Positions 17,008 through 26,244 of a stretch of DNA of 64,000 nucleotides are shown in pieces. This DNA is from CAWUKT01 sp963923035 (GTDB taxonomy: Bacteria; Bacteroidota; Bacteroidia; J057; JADKCL01): contig CAWUKT010000010.1 of NCBI GenBank assembly GCA_963923035.1, forward strand, positions 1 through 64,000. The letters are read 5' to 3'. The position numbers and the translations under genes were made by a program. Position 1 is the first letter of the stretch, and every line of letters begins with the position of its first letter. The notes under the pieces were generated by a model. That model worked only from the letters and a program-made list of their open reading frames with translations, made no database searches and was not told the DNA's origin.

Positions 17008-17631
17008 TCAGATATTTCCGAACAGACCAAAGAGTTCGGCCTTGACGCGGTTGATGATGATCCCAAGGTGCTCGGGATTGTCGCGGAAATTCAGTTCGTC
17101 GATGACCACTTCGAGCTTTTTGCCGAGCTGGTAGCTTTCGTACCACGCTTCGTAGCGCTCATTGAGCCGACGCAAATAATCCAACCGAATGCTGTCTTCG
17201 TATTCCCGGCCGCGGCGCTGAATCTGGTCCACGAGGGTCGGAATGGAGCCGCGCAGGTAGATCAACAGGTCGGGGGGCGGAATGAGGTCCAACAGGTTTT
17301 CGAAGAGGCTGCGGTAGGTCTCGTAATCGCGCTTCGCCAGAAGCCCCATGGCATGGAGGTTCGGCGCGAAGATCTGGGCGTCTTCGTAAATGGTCCGGTC
17401 CTGCACGACATTGGCACCCGTTTTACGGATGTCGAGGATCCGCTTGAAGCGGGCGTTGAGGAAATAGACCTGAAGATTGAAGGACCAGCGTTGCATGTCC
17501 TGGTAAAAATCGAACAGGTAAGGGTTACTGTCCGCATCCTCGTACTGGGGCTCGAAGCCAAGGTACTTGGAAAGCTGGGTGGCAAGGGTGGTCTTGCCAG
17601 AACCAATATTACCAGCAATTGCAATGTGCAT
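17008..17631 (-). CDS. Deoxynucleoside kinase
   Basis: 207 residues from the ATG at 17631, which directly precedes the P-loop: MHIAIAGNIGSGKTT. Other landmarks: EPQYEDADSNPYL (substrate Glu), the DRTIYEDAQIF stretch (D-R-T/S motif with the catalytic region), and the lid arginines in RRGREYE. Typical of the deoxyadenosine/deoxyguanosine kinase branch of the dNK family; specificity is not certain. Salvages deoxynucleosides to dNMPs with ATP, in the cytoplasm. 48 nt downstream of trpS on the same strand and probably cotranscribed. Confidence 0.92.
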   Translation of the reverse strand: MHIAIAGNIGSGKTTLATQLSKYLGFEPQYEDADSNPYLFDFYQDMQRWSFNLQVYFLNARFKRILDIRKTGANVVQDRTIYEDAQIFAPNLHAMGLLAKRDYETYRSLFENLLDLIPPPDLLIYLRGSIPTLVDQIQRRGREYEDSIRLDYLRRLNERYEAWYESYQLGKKLEVVIDELNFRDNPEHLGIIINRVKAELFGLFGNI

Positions 17632-17679
17632 GGGCTTGAAATTAGGTGATTCAGCCTGAATTGGCAAGTATTATGGACT

Positions 17680-18681
17680 CTAATTTTTGTAGCCGGCGCG
17701 TTCGCGGACGCGCCCCAGCACTTCTCGGGCCACTGCCCGGGCTTTTTCCGCGCCTTTTTCCAACGCTCCTTCGACCTCATCCGGATTCGTCATCAACTGC
17801 TGGAACTTTTCTCTTGCCTCCCCAAACTGCTCACAAATCGCTTCAAACAGCCATTTTTTGAATTCGCCGTAGCCCAGGCCACCTTTCTCCAGGCCTTCCC
17901 GCATCTCCGCGACCTTCTCCTCCGGGGCGACATGCTTGTACAATTGGTAGACAATATTGTCGTCGGGATTTTTCGGTTCCTCCGGCAACTTGCTATCCGT
18001 TTGGATCCGGTTGATTGTCTTGCGGAGGCGTTTGTCCGTCTCGAAGATGTTGATCGTGTTGTTGTAGGACTTCGACATCTTGAGGAAATTCCCGTTCTCG
18101 TCCTTCGTTGTACCCACAATCGTCTTCACGCTGTCGCGGATACTGGCTTCGGGCACGACCAGGGTGTCTTTCCCGTAGGCATGGTTCAGTTTCTGCGCCA
18201 CATCCCGCGTAAATTCAATGTGCTGCTTCTGGTCCTTTCCGACCGGAACAATCTCCGAATCGTACAGGAGGATGTCCGCCGCCATCAGCATCGGATAGAA
18301 AAACAGCCCCGCCGACACCTTGTCCTCCCCGAATTTCTCCGACTTGTCCTTGAAAGAGTGCGCGAGCTTCAGGCGGTTGTACTTGAAAAAGCAGCTCAGG
18401 TACCAGGTCAGTTCCGTACACTCCGGGATGTCCGATTGGCGGTAAAAGAACCCCTTGTCCGTATCAAATCCACAGGCCAACCACGCAGCGGCCGTCATGA
18501 GGGTATTCTCGCGGATGGTCTTCGCGTCGTGGATGGTCGTCAGGGAATGGAGGTCCGCAATGAAAAAGAAAGCCTCATTTCCAGTCTGTTCGGAAAGTTC
18601 GATGCCCGGGAGAATCGCTCCCAGGAGGTTGCCCAGATGGGGCACGCCAGTGCTTTGGATGCCTGTTAAAATCCTTGCCAT
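17680..18681 (-). CDS. trpS: Tryptophanyl-tRNA synthetase
   Basis: 333 residues, the usual bacterial TrpRS length. Class I synthetase: the HIGH equivalent is STGVPHLGNLLG at residues about 10-21 and the KMSKS loop is FLKMSKSYNNT. PVGKDQKQHIEFTRDVAQ is the conserved tryptophan- and ATP-binding strand. Charges tRNA-Trp in the cytoplasm. The ATG is preceded by TAAATTGC at a 4-nt distance, which fits the short-leader promoter geometry seen elsewhere in the window. Divergent from tRNA-Val. Confidence 0.97.
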   Translation of the reverse strand: MARILTGIQSTGVPHLGNLLGAILPGIELSEQTGNEAFFFIADLHSLTTIHDAKTIRENTLMTAAAWLACGFDTDKGFFYRQSDIPECTELTWYLSCFFKYNRLKLAHSFKDKSEKFGEDKVSAGLFFYPMLMAADILLYDSEIVPVGKDQKQHIEFTRDVAQKLNHAYGKDTLVVPEASIRDSVKTIVGTTKDENGNFLKMSKSYNNTINIFETDKRLRKTINRIQTDSKLPEEPKNPDDNIVYQLYKHVAPEEKVAEMREGLEKGGLGYGEFKKWLFEAICEQFGEAREKFQQLMTNPDEVEGALEKGAEKARAVAREVLGRVRERAGYKN

Positions 18682-18685
18682 GGCC

Positions 18686-18693
18686 GCAATTTA
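18686..18693 (-). promoter_or_regulatory. -7-like box 4 nt before trpS
   Basis: On the minus strand TAAATTGC, then GGCC, then ATG. Two changes from TAnnTTTG at the last bases, but the same sequence and spacing recur before the gene at 51126. Confidence 0.3.
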
Positions 18694-18783
18694 GTTGGAA
18701 AAGGGCGATTCTGCCAGTTTGGGAATAAGAAATGGGTGGGGGAGCAGGAGGAGAAAAAGGAGTCAAAAAATCGGGGGAATTAT

Positions 18784-18814
18784 TTGGAAAAAAAGGGAGG
18801 CCCATCTACCTTTG
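18784..18814 (+). promoter_or_regulatory. tRNA-Val promoter
   Basis: TTG (18784-18786, within TTTG), exactly 20 nt, then TACCTTTG (18807-18814). The mature tRNA starts 15 nt further on. The clearest Bacteroidota-type promoter in the window because an RNA gene follows directly. Confidence 0.75.
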
Positions 18815-18829
18815 CAGTCCTCCCAAACA

Positions 18830-18903
18830 GGGTCGTTAGCTCAGTTGGTTAGAGCGCTATCTTGACATGGTAGAGGTCACTGGTTCGAATCCAGTACGAC
18901 CCA
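18830..18903 (+). tRNA. tRNA-Val (anticodon GAC)
   Basis: 74 nt, CCA not encoded. Acceptor GGGTCGT pairs with ACGACCC, discriminator A. D arm GCTC/GAGC, anticodon stem CTATC/GGTAG with loop TTGACAT (anticodon GAC, reads GUC/GUU), variable AGGTC, T arm ACTGG-TTCGAAT-CCAGT. All stems pair. Confidence 0.97.
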
Positions 18904-18905
18904 CG

Positions 18906-18931
18906 AAAAGCCGCAACAGTGCGGCTTTTTT
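18906..18931 (+). terminator. Terminator of tRNA-Val
   Basis: AAAAGCCGC and GCGGCTTTT arms with a 6-nt loop, ending in a run of T. Begins 3 nt after the tRNA. Confidence 0.9.
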
Positions 18932-19183
18932 CATTTTACAGCACTTCAAATGGGAACATTCCATTCCACCGCCATTCGAAAAAAAATCCAGCCATTCCCG
19001 CACCCGTCTGCTAGAAGTTTGATCTTGAGATGAAATGGGTGAAGTAGGGCGGCTCCCAAGGGACCGGGTGATCCGCAGTCGCTCCGCTCACGCGGGAGCT
19101 CCCACAATTGCTCCTCCCCCTGCCGCATTTGAATTCTCCCCGTCCACTCGAATTCCAGTCCCCATTTTTCGTACCTTTTCCCC

Positions 19184-20890
19184 ATGTTACTTGTTCACCC
19201 TCTGTTTCGTTCCCTTTCGCTCCTTCTCTTGCTTCTTTTTTCTACCCCATTTCTCTTCGCCCAAAATTGCGGCTGCGACCACGTATTGACCGGGCTCAGC
19301 GCCACCAACGTCAACATCATCCAGGCCAGCAACTTCAATTATGCTCCCGGCGATGTCTTCTGTGTCCAGGCCGATACCATTGCCGGATTGCGGTTCATTG
19401 GATTTGAAGGGACGCCCCAGGCGCCGCTGGTCTTCAAGAATTGTGGGGGCAAAGTCGTCATCGACGAAGGCACCTATTCGGGGATCGATTTTCAGCGCTC
19501 TGCCTATATCCACCTCACCGGCACCGGTGACGCCCAGCATGTTTATGGCTTTGAAGTCATGCACACCGGCAACGGGAGCATGGGCGCAAATGTCGGCTAC
19601 CTGAGCAGTGATTTTGAGATCGACCATCTGGAAATCCACCATACTGGTTTCGCCGGCATCATGGCCAAGACCGATCCCAATTGCAATGATACAATGACCT
19701 GGCGCCGCAATGGCTACGTGCTCCGCAACCTTCGGATCCACGACAACTGGATTTATGAGACGGAAGGAGAGGGGATGTACCTCGGCTATACCGGGGGCTA
19801 CAAGGTGGCCTCGAACAAGATTTGCAATGGCGATACCGTCTTTGGGCATTGGTTGGAGGAAGTGGAAGTCTATGACAACCGCCTTGAGAACTGCGGTTGG
19901 GATGGCATTCAGGTCAACTTGGTGCGGGAAAATGGACACGTCCACCACAATGCGATTGTGAATCCGGGGCGGGCCGATCAGACTTTCCAGGATTTTGCGA
20001 TGAGCATCGGCGGCGGGGAGTACCGGATCGACGCGAATTTCATGTACAATGAATCGGATACCTTTCCCGGCCAGGGCATTCAGGTGATCAGTGGCCAGTC
20101 GGGCACGGTACTCAGCAACAATGTGCTGGTCGACCTCCAGGGGAATGGATTTTTCGTCCATCCCCGTCACCGCCTGGACGATCCCAACGAAGGATTCTAT
20201 TTCCTTCAAAACACCATCATCCGGCCCGCAGCGGCGGGCATCCTCTATAATTCGACCATCACCACGGACCTTGATCCGGGCCAGGTCGGCAGTCGCCAGG
20301 ATGACGTCCCCTGTTATTGGCACAACAATCTAGTGGTGAACCCAGGTCGGGACTATGCCTCAGGCAGCACCTGGAAAGACGAGGCCGAATCCTACCTCGA
20401 TTTCAACAATAAGTCCACGCGGGACAGCCTCGTGGGATTCATTTCGCACAACCTCCTGACCCGCCAAATGGACACTTTGGGCCTGGCCGACACCCTAGCG
20501 CTCGATTTTCGCCCCGCCAACGGGGCCTCAGCGGTGGTCGACCAGGGGCTCGACCTCACGTGGGCCGATATCTTCTACGACCTTGATGGCGTGATCCGTC
20601 CCCAGGCGTCCGGCTACGACATTGGTGCCTATGAATATGAGGTTGTGACGGGCGTCGCTACTGAACTTTCCGGCATCAGAGTTTCCCCCAATCCCGTCCG
20701 GGACGTCATGCAGATTCACTCCCCGGTTCCCCTGGTGGAAATCTACGCCGTGGACCTGTTGGGCCGAATCCATCATTTTCCGACCAACCATTCCCAGATC
20801 GACTGGCACGGCATGGCGCCGGGCATTTATCTCCTGACCCTCGTTCCCGAAACAGGCGCCAAGGTCAGTTTCCGAATCCTTCGTCCTTAA
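19184..20890 (+). CDS. T9SS-secreted right-handed beta-helix protein
   Basis: 568 residues. Signal peptide with a long leucine core ending near FAQ (residue 27). Residues about 30-460 show repeating strands rich in N, G and D with histidines and isoleucines at regular spacing (for example VHHNAIVNPG, VLSNNVLVDLQGNGFFVHP, HNNLVVNPG), the pattern of parallel beta-helix (pectate lyase/NosD-like) proteins; SGYDIGAYEYE closes the helix as in many such proteins. The last ~80 residues are a type A T9SS sorting domain (ISVSP-like GIRVSPNPVRDVMQI...GIYLLTL). Likely cell-surface or secreted; polysaccharide binding or cleavage is a family-level guess. Alone on its strand. Confidence 0.82.
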   Translation: MLLVHPLFRSLSLLLLLLFSTPFLFAQNCGCDHVLTGLSATNVNIIQASNFNYAPGDVFCVQADTIAGLRFIGFEGTPQAPLVFKNCGGKVVIDEGTYSGIDFQRSAYIHLTGTGDAQHVYGFEVMHTGNGSMGANVGYLSSDFEIDHLEIHHTGFAGIMAKTDPNCNDTMTWRRNGYVLRNLRIHDNWIYETEGEGMYLGYTGGYKVASNKICNGDTVFGHWLEEVEVYDNRLENCGWDGIQVNLVRENGHVHHNAIVNPGRADQTFQDFAMSIGGGEYRIDANFMYNESDTFPGQGIQVISGQSGTVLSNNVLVDLQGNGFFVHPRHRLDDPNEGFYFLQNTIIRPAAAGILYNSTITTDLDPGQVGSRQDDVPCYWHNNLVVNPGRDYASGSTWKDEAESYLDFNNKSTRDSLVGFISHNLLTRQMDTLGLADTLALDFRPANGASAVVDQGLDLTWADIFYDLDGVIRPQASGYDIGAYEYEVVTGVATELSGIRVSPNPVRDVMQIHSPVPLVEIYAVDLLGRIHHFPTNHSQIDWHGMAPGIYLLTLVPETGAKVSFRILRP

Positions 20891-20932
20891 AAGAAGGGTT
20901 CCCTTGATGCCTTCGATTTCCTAATTTTCCCC

Positions 20933-21484
20933 ATGCTTGATTCTCCCTGGCTCCGTTTTCTTCTTCTCCCCCTGCTGTTCGCAGCCTTGATGGCAGGAGG
21001 TGCCCAGGTCGAGATCGATTGGGGGCCCATTCCATTTATCTTGTCCGACTGGATCGTCTTGTTGGCCGGGCTTTTATTGGGCCGGGCGGGAGGACCCTTA
21101 AGTGTGGGCCTGTATCTGGTGGTGGGAGCCTTGGGGACACCCATTTTCGCTGGTGGTGGCAGTGGCATGGAGACCCTGACGGGAAGTAGTGCGGGTTATT
21201 TGTGGGGGTTTCTGTTGGCAGCGGTGGTCATTTCTCAATTGGTGGGGCATTGGGGAACGCAGAAGTGGCCCTTGTTACTGGCCGCGACGGCGGTTGGCCA
21301 ACTTACCTTTTTCATCCTTGGCGTGTCATGGCTGAATTTTGAGTTGGACCTTGGATGGGCCAAAGCCATTCAGGTTGGCTTTCTTGATTTCTGGTTTCCC
21401 CTGACCCTCAAGCTCTTTTCTTCCGCTACCCTGGCTTGGTTGACATTCAGGTTTCGCCTTTTTCCGTCTCCCAAACTCACCTGA
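20933..21484 (+). CDS. bioY: Biotin transporter substrate-binding subunit BioY
   Basis: 183 residues, six hydrophobic helices, the usual size. Family signature: VEIDWGPIPFILSDWIVLLAGLLLG followed by SVGLYLVVGALGTPIFAGGGSGMETLTGSSAGYLWGF. This is the S-component of an ECF-type biotin transporter. The ECF ATPase and EcfT genes are not in the window; BioY can act with shared ECF modules encoded elsewhere. 42 nt after the beta-helix gene, with TAATTTTC close to the ATG, so it may have its own promoter. Confidence 0.93.
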   Translation: MLDSPWLRFLLLPLLFAALMAGGAQVEIDWGPIPFILSDWIVLLAGLLLGRAGGPLSVGLYLVVGALGTPIFAGGGSGMETLTGSSAGYLWGFLLAAVVISQLVGHWGTQKWPLLLAATAVGQLTFFILGVSWLNFELDLGWAKAIQVGFLDFWFPLTLKLFSSATLAWLTFRFRLFPSPKLT

Positions 21485-21485
21485 T

Positions 21486-22724
21486 TTACCTACTGTAAAC
21501 CAACTTCTTTGTCCCACGCTGCCCATTCGGTGCGATCACTTCCAGGATATAAATCCCACCGGGAAGGCCTTCCAAGGGTTGCCGCAGTTCCCGATCCGGA
21601 TTTTCCAATTCAATGATTTTTCTCCCCTGTACATCCATCAGGTGAACAATGTACCCCGCAGTTTCAGTTTCGGCCAGCACGACATGTAGCGCGCCATTCC
21701 CAATCCAGGCCCGGAATAGCTCTGCCGATTCCCTTTCAATGTCCAGGTGAACCCAAGGCGATTCTATCTCCCGCCCATCCACATTCACCTGAATCACCCG
21801 GTACCAATTGTCTTGCACAGGGAACATGTCGATCCACGAGTACTCGGGATTGGAGTGGGCTTCCAATTGATTGATTTCGAAGAAATCGGAAGGGTGATCC
21901 GAACGCTCGATTCGGAAATGGCTGATCGGATCGGTCTCGTTGCTCCGCCAGGACAATTGGACGCCGGTGTGTCCGCGGTCCTCAACGGAAAGATTGATCC
22001 CATCGTGGGAGAGAACCGTGCAGCAAGGCGGTTCTTTCGCCGGGTAGAGACAGATGTCATCGATCAAGAAATATGCGTATTGATACGAAAACGCGGGGGC
22101 TTGGGGATTGTTGACGGACGGCGTGCCGGCATCGGATCTAAAGTTGCCGATGGTCAGGTATTGTTCCCCGCCATTGGCCACGAAAATCCCATCAATGCAA
22201 TGCCAGGTCAACGTGTCGGTAATGAAGGTGGAGAGGCTGTTTTCGACTTGAGGAGGAAAGGAGAGGAAAGCCCCGAGGCTGAAAATGGGCGTTGTAGATA
22301 AATGTGCTCCGATGGCGCTGGAAGAAAAGCGGGACCGGGCGGGTAATTTCAGGTTGAATTCCAGTCGGTATTCGGTTCCTGCAATCAATGGGCTTGCCAG
22401 TTGGATTTGGATGTATTCTCTGTAATCGACCTGGCCGGGGGCCAGTACGACCAAACCCGCCATGGAATTCCCGGTCCGGGGCAGGTTGTATCCGAGGACC
22501 GAAGACGGAACTCCCGACACCCCAACAAATCCGCAGGTGTGGTATAGGTCGCTGGTCCCGGCGGACGGCCGTATCCACCCGGTGGCCAGGTTGATTTGCG
22601 CCAGGTTCAAAGGGCAGAAACTGATGGTTTCAAAACCCGGATTGGGAACCAGGTTTTGCCCAGCCAACGGCCCATTCCCCAGGACCATAATGGCCACCAA
22701 CAAAACATAAATACAGCGTATCAT
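21486..22724 (-). CDS. T9SS-sorted secreted protein, paralogue 1
   Basis: 412 residues. Signal peptide, then QNLVPNPGFETISFCP at the mature start; this NLVPNPxFE...CP opening introduces a beta-sandwich (jelly-roll) domain seen in many Bacteroidota surface proteins. Two conserved pieces follow: YREYIQIQLASPLIAGTEYRLEFNL and a DDICLYP strand near residue 230. From about 250 a fibronectin-like segment (GVQLSWRSNETDPISHFRIERS) leads to a type A sorting domain ending in GIYILEVIAPNGQRGTKKLV. Function unknown; likely a cell-surface binding protein. Tandem paralogue of the next gene. Confidence 0.78.
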   Translation of the reverse strand: MIRCIYVLLVAIMVLGNGPLAGQNLVPNPGFETISFCPLNLAQINLATGWIRPSAGTSDLYHTCGFVGVSGVPSSVLGYNLPRTGNSMAGLVVLAPGQVDYREYIQIQLASPLIAGTEYRLEFNLKLPARSRFSSSAIGAHLSTTPIFSLGAFLSFPPQVENSLSTFITDTLTWHCIDGIFVANGGEQYLTIGNFRSDAGTPSVNNPQAPAFSYQYAYFLIDDICLYPAKEPPCCTVLSHDGINLSVEDRGHTGVQLSWRSNETDPISHFRIERSDHPSDFFEINQLEAHSNPEYSWIDMFPVQDNWYRVIQVNVDGREIESPWVHLDIERESAELFRAWIGNGALHVVLAETETAGYIVHLMDVQGRKIIELENPDRELRQPLEGLPGGIYILEVIAPNGQRGTKKLVYSR

Positions 22725-22864
22725 GCTTTCACAGTTTGAAGTTCAGGTTGGGTTGAAACGTCTTTTTATTTGGTGGAGGCAGCTGGAAGAGCCATTTTAC
22801 AGGTTCAAATGCCCCTTCAAACCGCTCTCTTTTCATTTAACCCCACACCTTCACCCGACTCGCT

Positions 22865-24133
22865 TTACTTGTTGTAAACCAATTTCCGGGAATCGCGCTG
22901 CCCATTGGGCGCGATCACCTCCAGGATATAGATGCCATCAGCAAGGCCCTCGAGAGGTTGGCGCAGCTCCCGTTCCGGATTCTTCAGTTCCAGTACTTTT
23001 CTTCCTTGCATGTCCATCAGGTGGATCATGTGCCCATTGGTTTCCATTTCGGCCAGCACCACATTCAGCTGATCGTCCCGAATCCAGGCCCGAAACAGCT
23101 CCGGCGATTCCCGGTCCACATCCAGTTGCACCCATTGCGATGGGATTTCCCGCCCATCCCCATTGACCTGAACCACCCGGTACCAATTGTCTTGCAGGGG
23201 AAACATGTCGATCCAAGAGTAGTCGGAAGCGGAGTGGGCTTCCACGCGTTTGATTTCCATGAAATCTGACGGGCGATCCGAACGCTCCACCCGAAAGTGG
23301 CTGATCGCCGTGTTGTCATTGCTGCGCCAGGCCAATTGCACACCGGTTTTACCCCGATCTTCAACCGAAAGGTTGATCCCATCCTGGGCCAGCACCGCAT
23401 GACAGGGGGGAGAAACGGCTGGGTAAAGGCAGATATCGTCAATGTAGAAATAGCAATACGCGATCGCGGTTGGATCGGCATTGGGGTTCGGGATCAAAAG
23501 GATATTGGCGTCGTCAACAAAGTTCCCAATGGTGATGTGGTCTTCCCCGCCGCTGGCCACAAAGGTTCCATCCACACAATACCAGTTCAGGGTATCGGTG
23601 ATGTAGGTAAAGGGATCATTGCTCACCTGTGGTGTGAGGGCCAAAAAGAAAACCGCCGTATTCGATACTGGTCCCACTGAAAAATGGGCCCCGACATTGC
23701 TGGTGGCCAGATTGCCCAGCGACGCAATGTTTAGATTGAATTCCAACCGGTATTCCGTGCCAGCGACCAGCGGACTTGTGAGTTGAATCTGGATATACTC
23801 CCGGTAATCAGCGAAGGGCGGAGGAATGGGAACATAAGCGGCGAATCCACCCATCCCGTCCCCGGTGCGGGGAAATTGATAGCCGAAAAAGGAATTGGGC
23901 ACCCCCGCATCGGTCGTGGCGGCACAGAAATGCAGGAAATCACTGGTGCCCTGGGTCGGTTGTACCCACCCGATCGCATTCCCCAGTTGGCTGGTTCCCG
24001 ACGGGCAAAGCGCGAACACCTCAAAACTCTCGTTGGGGACGAGGTTCTGCCCCATAGCCATGTTGCCCGACCAGGCCAGTAACAAAGACGCAATCACAAT
24101 TAGTTTACATGTCACAAGATATAGTTTACGCAT
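22865..24133 (-). CDS. T9SS-sorted secreted protein, paralogue 2
   Basis: 422 residues from the ATG at 24133, chosen because it opens a signal peptide; the frame is open 96 nt further upstream. Same order as its neighbour: QNLVPNESFEVFALCP, a beta-sandwich with YREYIQIQLTSPLVAGTEYRLEFNL, DDICLYP, a fibronectin-like piece and a T9SS sorting domain. The last ~170 residues are nearly identical to paralogue 1 while the N-terminal ligand-facing half has diverged, consistent with tandem duplication followed by specialisation. Separate transcript likely (about 140 nt gap). Confidence 0.78.
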   Translation of the reverse strand: MRKLYLVTCKLIVIASLLLAWSGNMAMGQNLVPNESFEVFALCPSGTSQLGNAIGWVQPTQGTSDFLHFCAATTDAGVPNSFFGYQFPRTGDGMGGFAAYVPIPPPFADYREYIQIQLTSPLVAGTEYRLEFNLNIASLGNLATSNVGAHFSVGPVSNTAVFFLALTPQVSNDPFTYITDTLNWYCVDGTFVASGGEDHITIGNFVDDANILLIPNPNADPTAIAYCYFYIDDICLYPAVSPPCHAVLAQDGINLSVEDRGKTGVQLAWRSNDNTAISHFRVERSDRPSDFMEIKRVEAHSASDYSWIDMFPLQDNWYRVVQVNGDGREIPSQWVQLDVDRESPELFRAWIRDDQLNVVLAEMETNGHMIHLMDMQGRKVLELKNPERELRQPLEGLADGIYILEVIAPNGQRDSRKLVYNK

Positions 24134-24231
24134 TTCTGCCCTGATTATCAATGCCAAAAATGTGCCCCCCATGCCGCTCACCCCATAAGTGAAAGAAATC
24201 ACGGGTTGACCACCCGTGTATAAAACCAAAG

Positions 24232-24259
24232 AGGTAGGAGCCGGGATGGGCTCCTACCT
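24232..24259 (-). terminator. Strong hairpin after the first large lipoprotein gene
   Basis: Perfect 11-bp arms AGGTAGGAGCC / GGCTCCTACCT with loop GGGATG. On the minus strand it is followed by CTTTGGTTTTAT. A second hairpin, CACGGGT/ACCCGTG, lies at 24200-24218. Probably ends transcription of the lipoprotein gene at 24289. Confidence 0.6.
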
Positions 24260-24288
24260 GGGGTGACATTGATCCGATCATTGGATCC

Positions 24289-26244
24289 TTACAAATTGTT
24301 CTCGAGGTTCGTGCAACGGTTGCTGAAGTTGATATTGCCAAACAACTGGGTACCCACGACCGTAGTCGGATTTTCGTGGTAGTACACCAGATTGTCCGCG
24401 ATGGGAAGGTCGTCCACCGGGAACAGGATCTTTTCCGTGGTGGTATTCTTCCAGGTCGATTCTACTCCGATGTCCACGCCAATGGCCTTGAACAGTTTGA
24501 AGCCAAATTTGGCGCTCAGGTTGGTCTCGTTGGAATTGACGTTGGTTTGTTCCGTGACGCGCGGGACATTGAGGTCCGTCTCCCAAGTGCGGATCCGGAT
24601 GGCCGATCCGGCCAGGTCCGAGTTCCAACTGCTCAGGATCGTGAACCCATCCGGGGCGTCGGTCGGGAAGAAATAGCCGGTATTTCTCGTAATCGGATAG
24701 GCGCCGAACCAAGGCAAAATGATGATTTCCGTCTCCGTACAAGGCGACATGGGCAGGAAGGTTTCCGCCAGAATGATCGGCGTTTCCGCTGCATTGGCCT
24801 GGAGGGCGACGAGGCGAATCTCCGGCGCACCGGTCGTGTTGTTCTCGTTGAATTCAAAGGCAGTGACGTCCGACATCCGGATGCCGTAGTACTTGAAGGG
24901 TTGACCGGGATTCCGGTAAGAGGCATAGGTCCGGTCAAAGAACGCGCCCTGCCAGGAACCCGCGGAGCGGTACTGGATTTGGGTTTCGATCATCTGGCCG
25001 GGGAAGGAAGCCGGACCCGGATTCCAGAAGTAGCTGGTGGTAAAGCCGGAGAGGCCAGTGGCCAAGGTCACGTAGCCGGAGGGCGTGGCCCGACGGATCC
25101 GGTACTCAGAGATCGAGGCGCCGGTGGGAGCGGACCAATCGTAACGGATCGAGTTGCTGGCCTGGTTGGTGCCGCGGTAAGTATCCACAGGACCGGTGGG
25201 AGCGGGGTAAACCGCCGTTCTCTGCTGGAGGTTGTTCGTCGCGCGGCAGGTCTCCCAATTGCCGGGGTTGGTGGAGCTATTGGACTTGTAGGCAATGTAC
25301 AGGTCGATCTCGTAGGTATAGGTCACGTTCGGTCCCCCCGAATTGTCGTAGAACAAGTTGCCGTCGTCCACGAAACGGAGCCAATTGGTTGTGGTGCCAT
25401 TGGGATTGTAGCGCTTGATGCGGATCCGTCCCCAATTGCAGAGGGAAGTGGAAAATCCGGAGGCAGTCCACTGCAACTTGACCGCGCCGTTTTCGGGCGT
25501 GGCAGTAAAGCTGGTGATCGTCGGCTGGGTGCAAGACGTGGGTTCCGGAGCGCAGAATGCCTGTACGCCGGCGCCGCCGGGATTGACGTCGTTCAGGTTC
25601 AGGCCGGGCTGACTTGTTTTGGTCAGGACTTCGTTGTTGGTGGGAATGATCCGGTTGCCGGCCAGGTCGTGGCGCTCACTGATGTGGATGGCGACCACAG
25701 CATCCTGAAAGGGCTTGGTGAGGTCCAGGGTGACCTTTTCGCCCAGACGCGAAGCCTGAATGGTTTCGCTGCGCTCATTGAAGCCGTGGGGCAGGAACAT
25801 TACCGGGGCTGTATAATCAGTCAGCAGCCAGCTTTTCGGATTGCCCCGAACGGCCACCAGGGCGCTCGGATACTGAACCAGGAACTCGTCCAGTTCTTCC
25901 GGAGTGATGATGCCCTCCGCACTCTTTAGGAATACTTCCTTGGTATTCCGGCCGTCGTGCATTTGAGAGGCAAAAAACTCCGGCAATAAGATTTCAAAAT
26001 CACCGGTGCGCATTTCCTGGGTCATGTCCACCACCTGAAAGGCAAACAATTCGTCTTTTACCGCATAGCTGAAGGCTTGCTCCATGCGGGGACCCATTTT
26101 ATTGAACCCTTCCCAAAAGCCATCCGTGCCGCCGCTTTCGGCGGATTGGGCTTCGGTCGGGACCAGTCGATCTTTTTGACAAGAGCTAACAAAGATGAGG
26201 AGGCCCAATAAGAGAGCCCATGATAGAATACGTTGATTCTTCAT
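24289..26244 (-). CDS. Large secreted lipoprotein with fibronectin-like repeats, paralogue A
   Basis: 651 residues. Signal peptide with lipobox VSSC (Cys22). Residues 30-230 form a conserved N-terminal domain (FEILLPEFFASQMHDGR, ALVAVRGNPKSW, VMFLPHGF, HDLAGNRIIP). Residues about 240-400 hold two fibronectin type III-like repeats, marked by TSFTATPENGAVKLQWTASGF and SIRYDWSAPTGASISEYRIRR. The remainder (about 430-651) is a beta-rich C-terminal domain ending in HENPTTVVGTQLFGNINF. No T9SS domain and no catalytic motif that I recognise. Outer-membrane anchored; role unknown. Tandem with paralogue B in the same orientation. Confidence 0.72.
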   Translation of the reverse strand: MKNQRILSWALLLGLLIFVSSCQKDRLVPTEAQSAESGGTDGFWEGFNKMGPRMEQAFSYAVKDELFAFQVVDMTQEMRTGDFEILLPEFFASQMHDGRNTKEVFLKSAEGIITPEELDEFLVQYPSALVAVRGNPKSWLLTDYTAPVMFLPHGFNERSETIQASRLGEKVTLDLTKPFQDAVVAIHISERHDLAGNRIIPTNNEVLTKTSQPGLNLNDVNPGGAGVQAFCAPEPTSCTQPTITSFTATPENGAVKLQWTASGFSTSLCNWGRIRIKRYNPNGTTTNWLRFVDDGNLFYDNSGGPNVTYTYEIDLYIAYKSNSSTNPGNWETCRATNNLQQRTAVYPAPTGPVDTYRGTNQASNSIRYDWSAPTGASISEYRIRRATPSGYVTLATGLSGFTTSYFWNPGPASFPGQMIETQIQYRSAGSWQGAFFDRTYASYRNPGQPFKYYGIRMSDVTAFEFNENNTTGAPEIRLVALQANAAETPIILAETFLPMSPCTETEIIILPWFGAYPITRNTGYFFPTDAPDGFTILSSWNSDLAGSAIRIRTWETDLNVPRVTEQTNVNSNETNLSAKFGFKLFKAIGVDIGVESTWKNTTTEKILFPVDDLPIADNLVYYHENPTTVVGTQLFGNINFSNRCTNLENNL

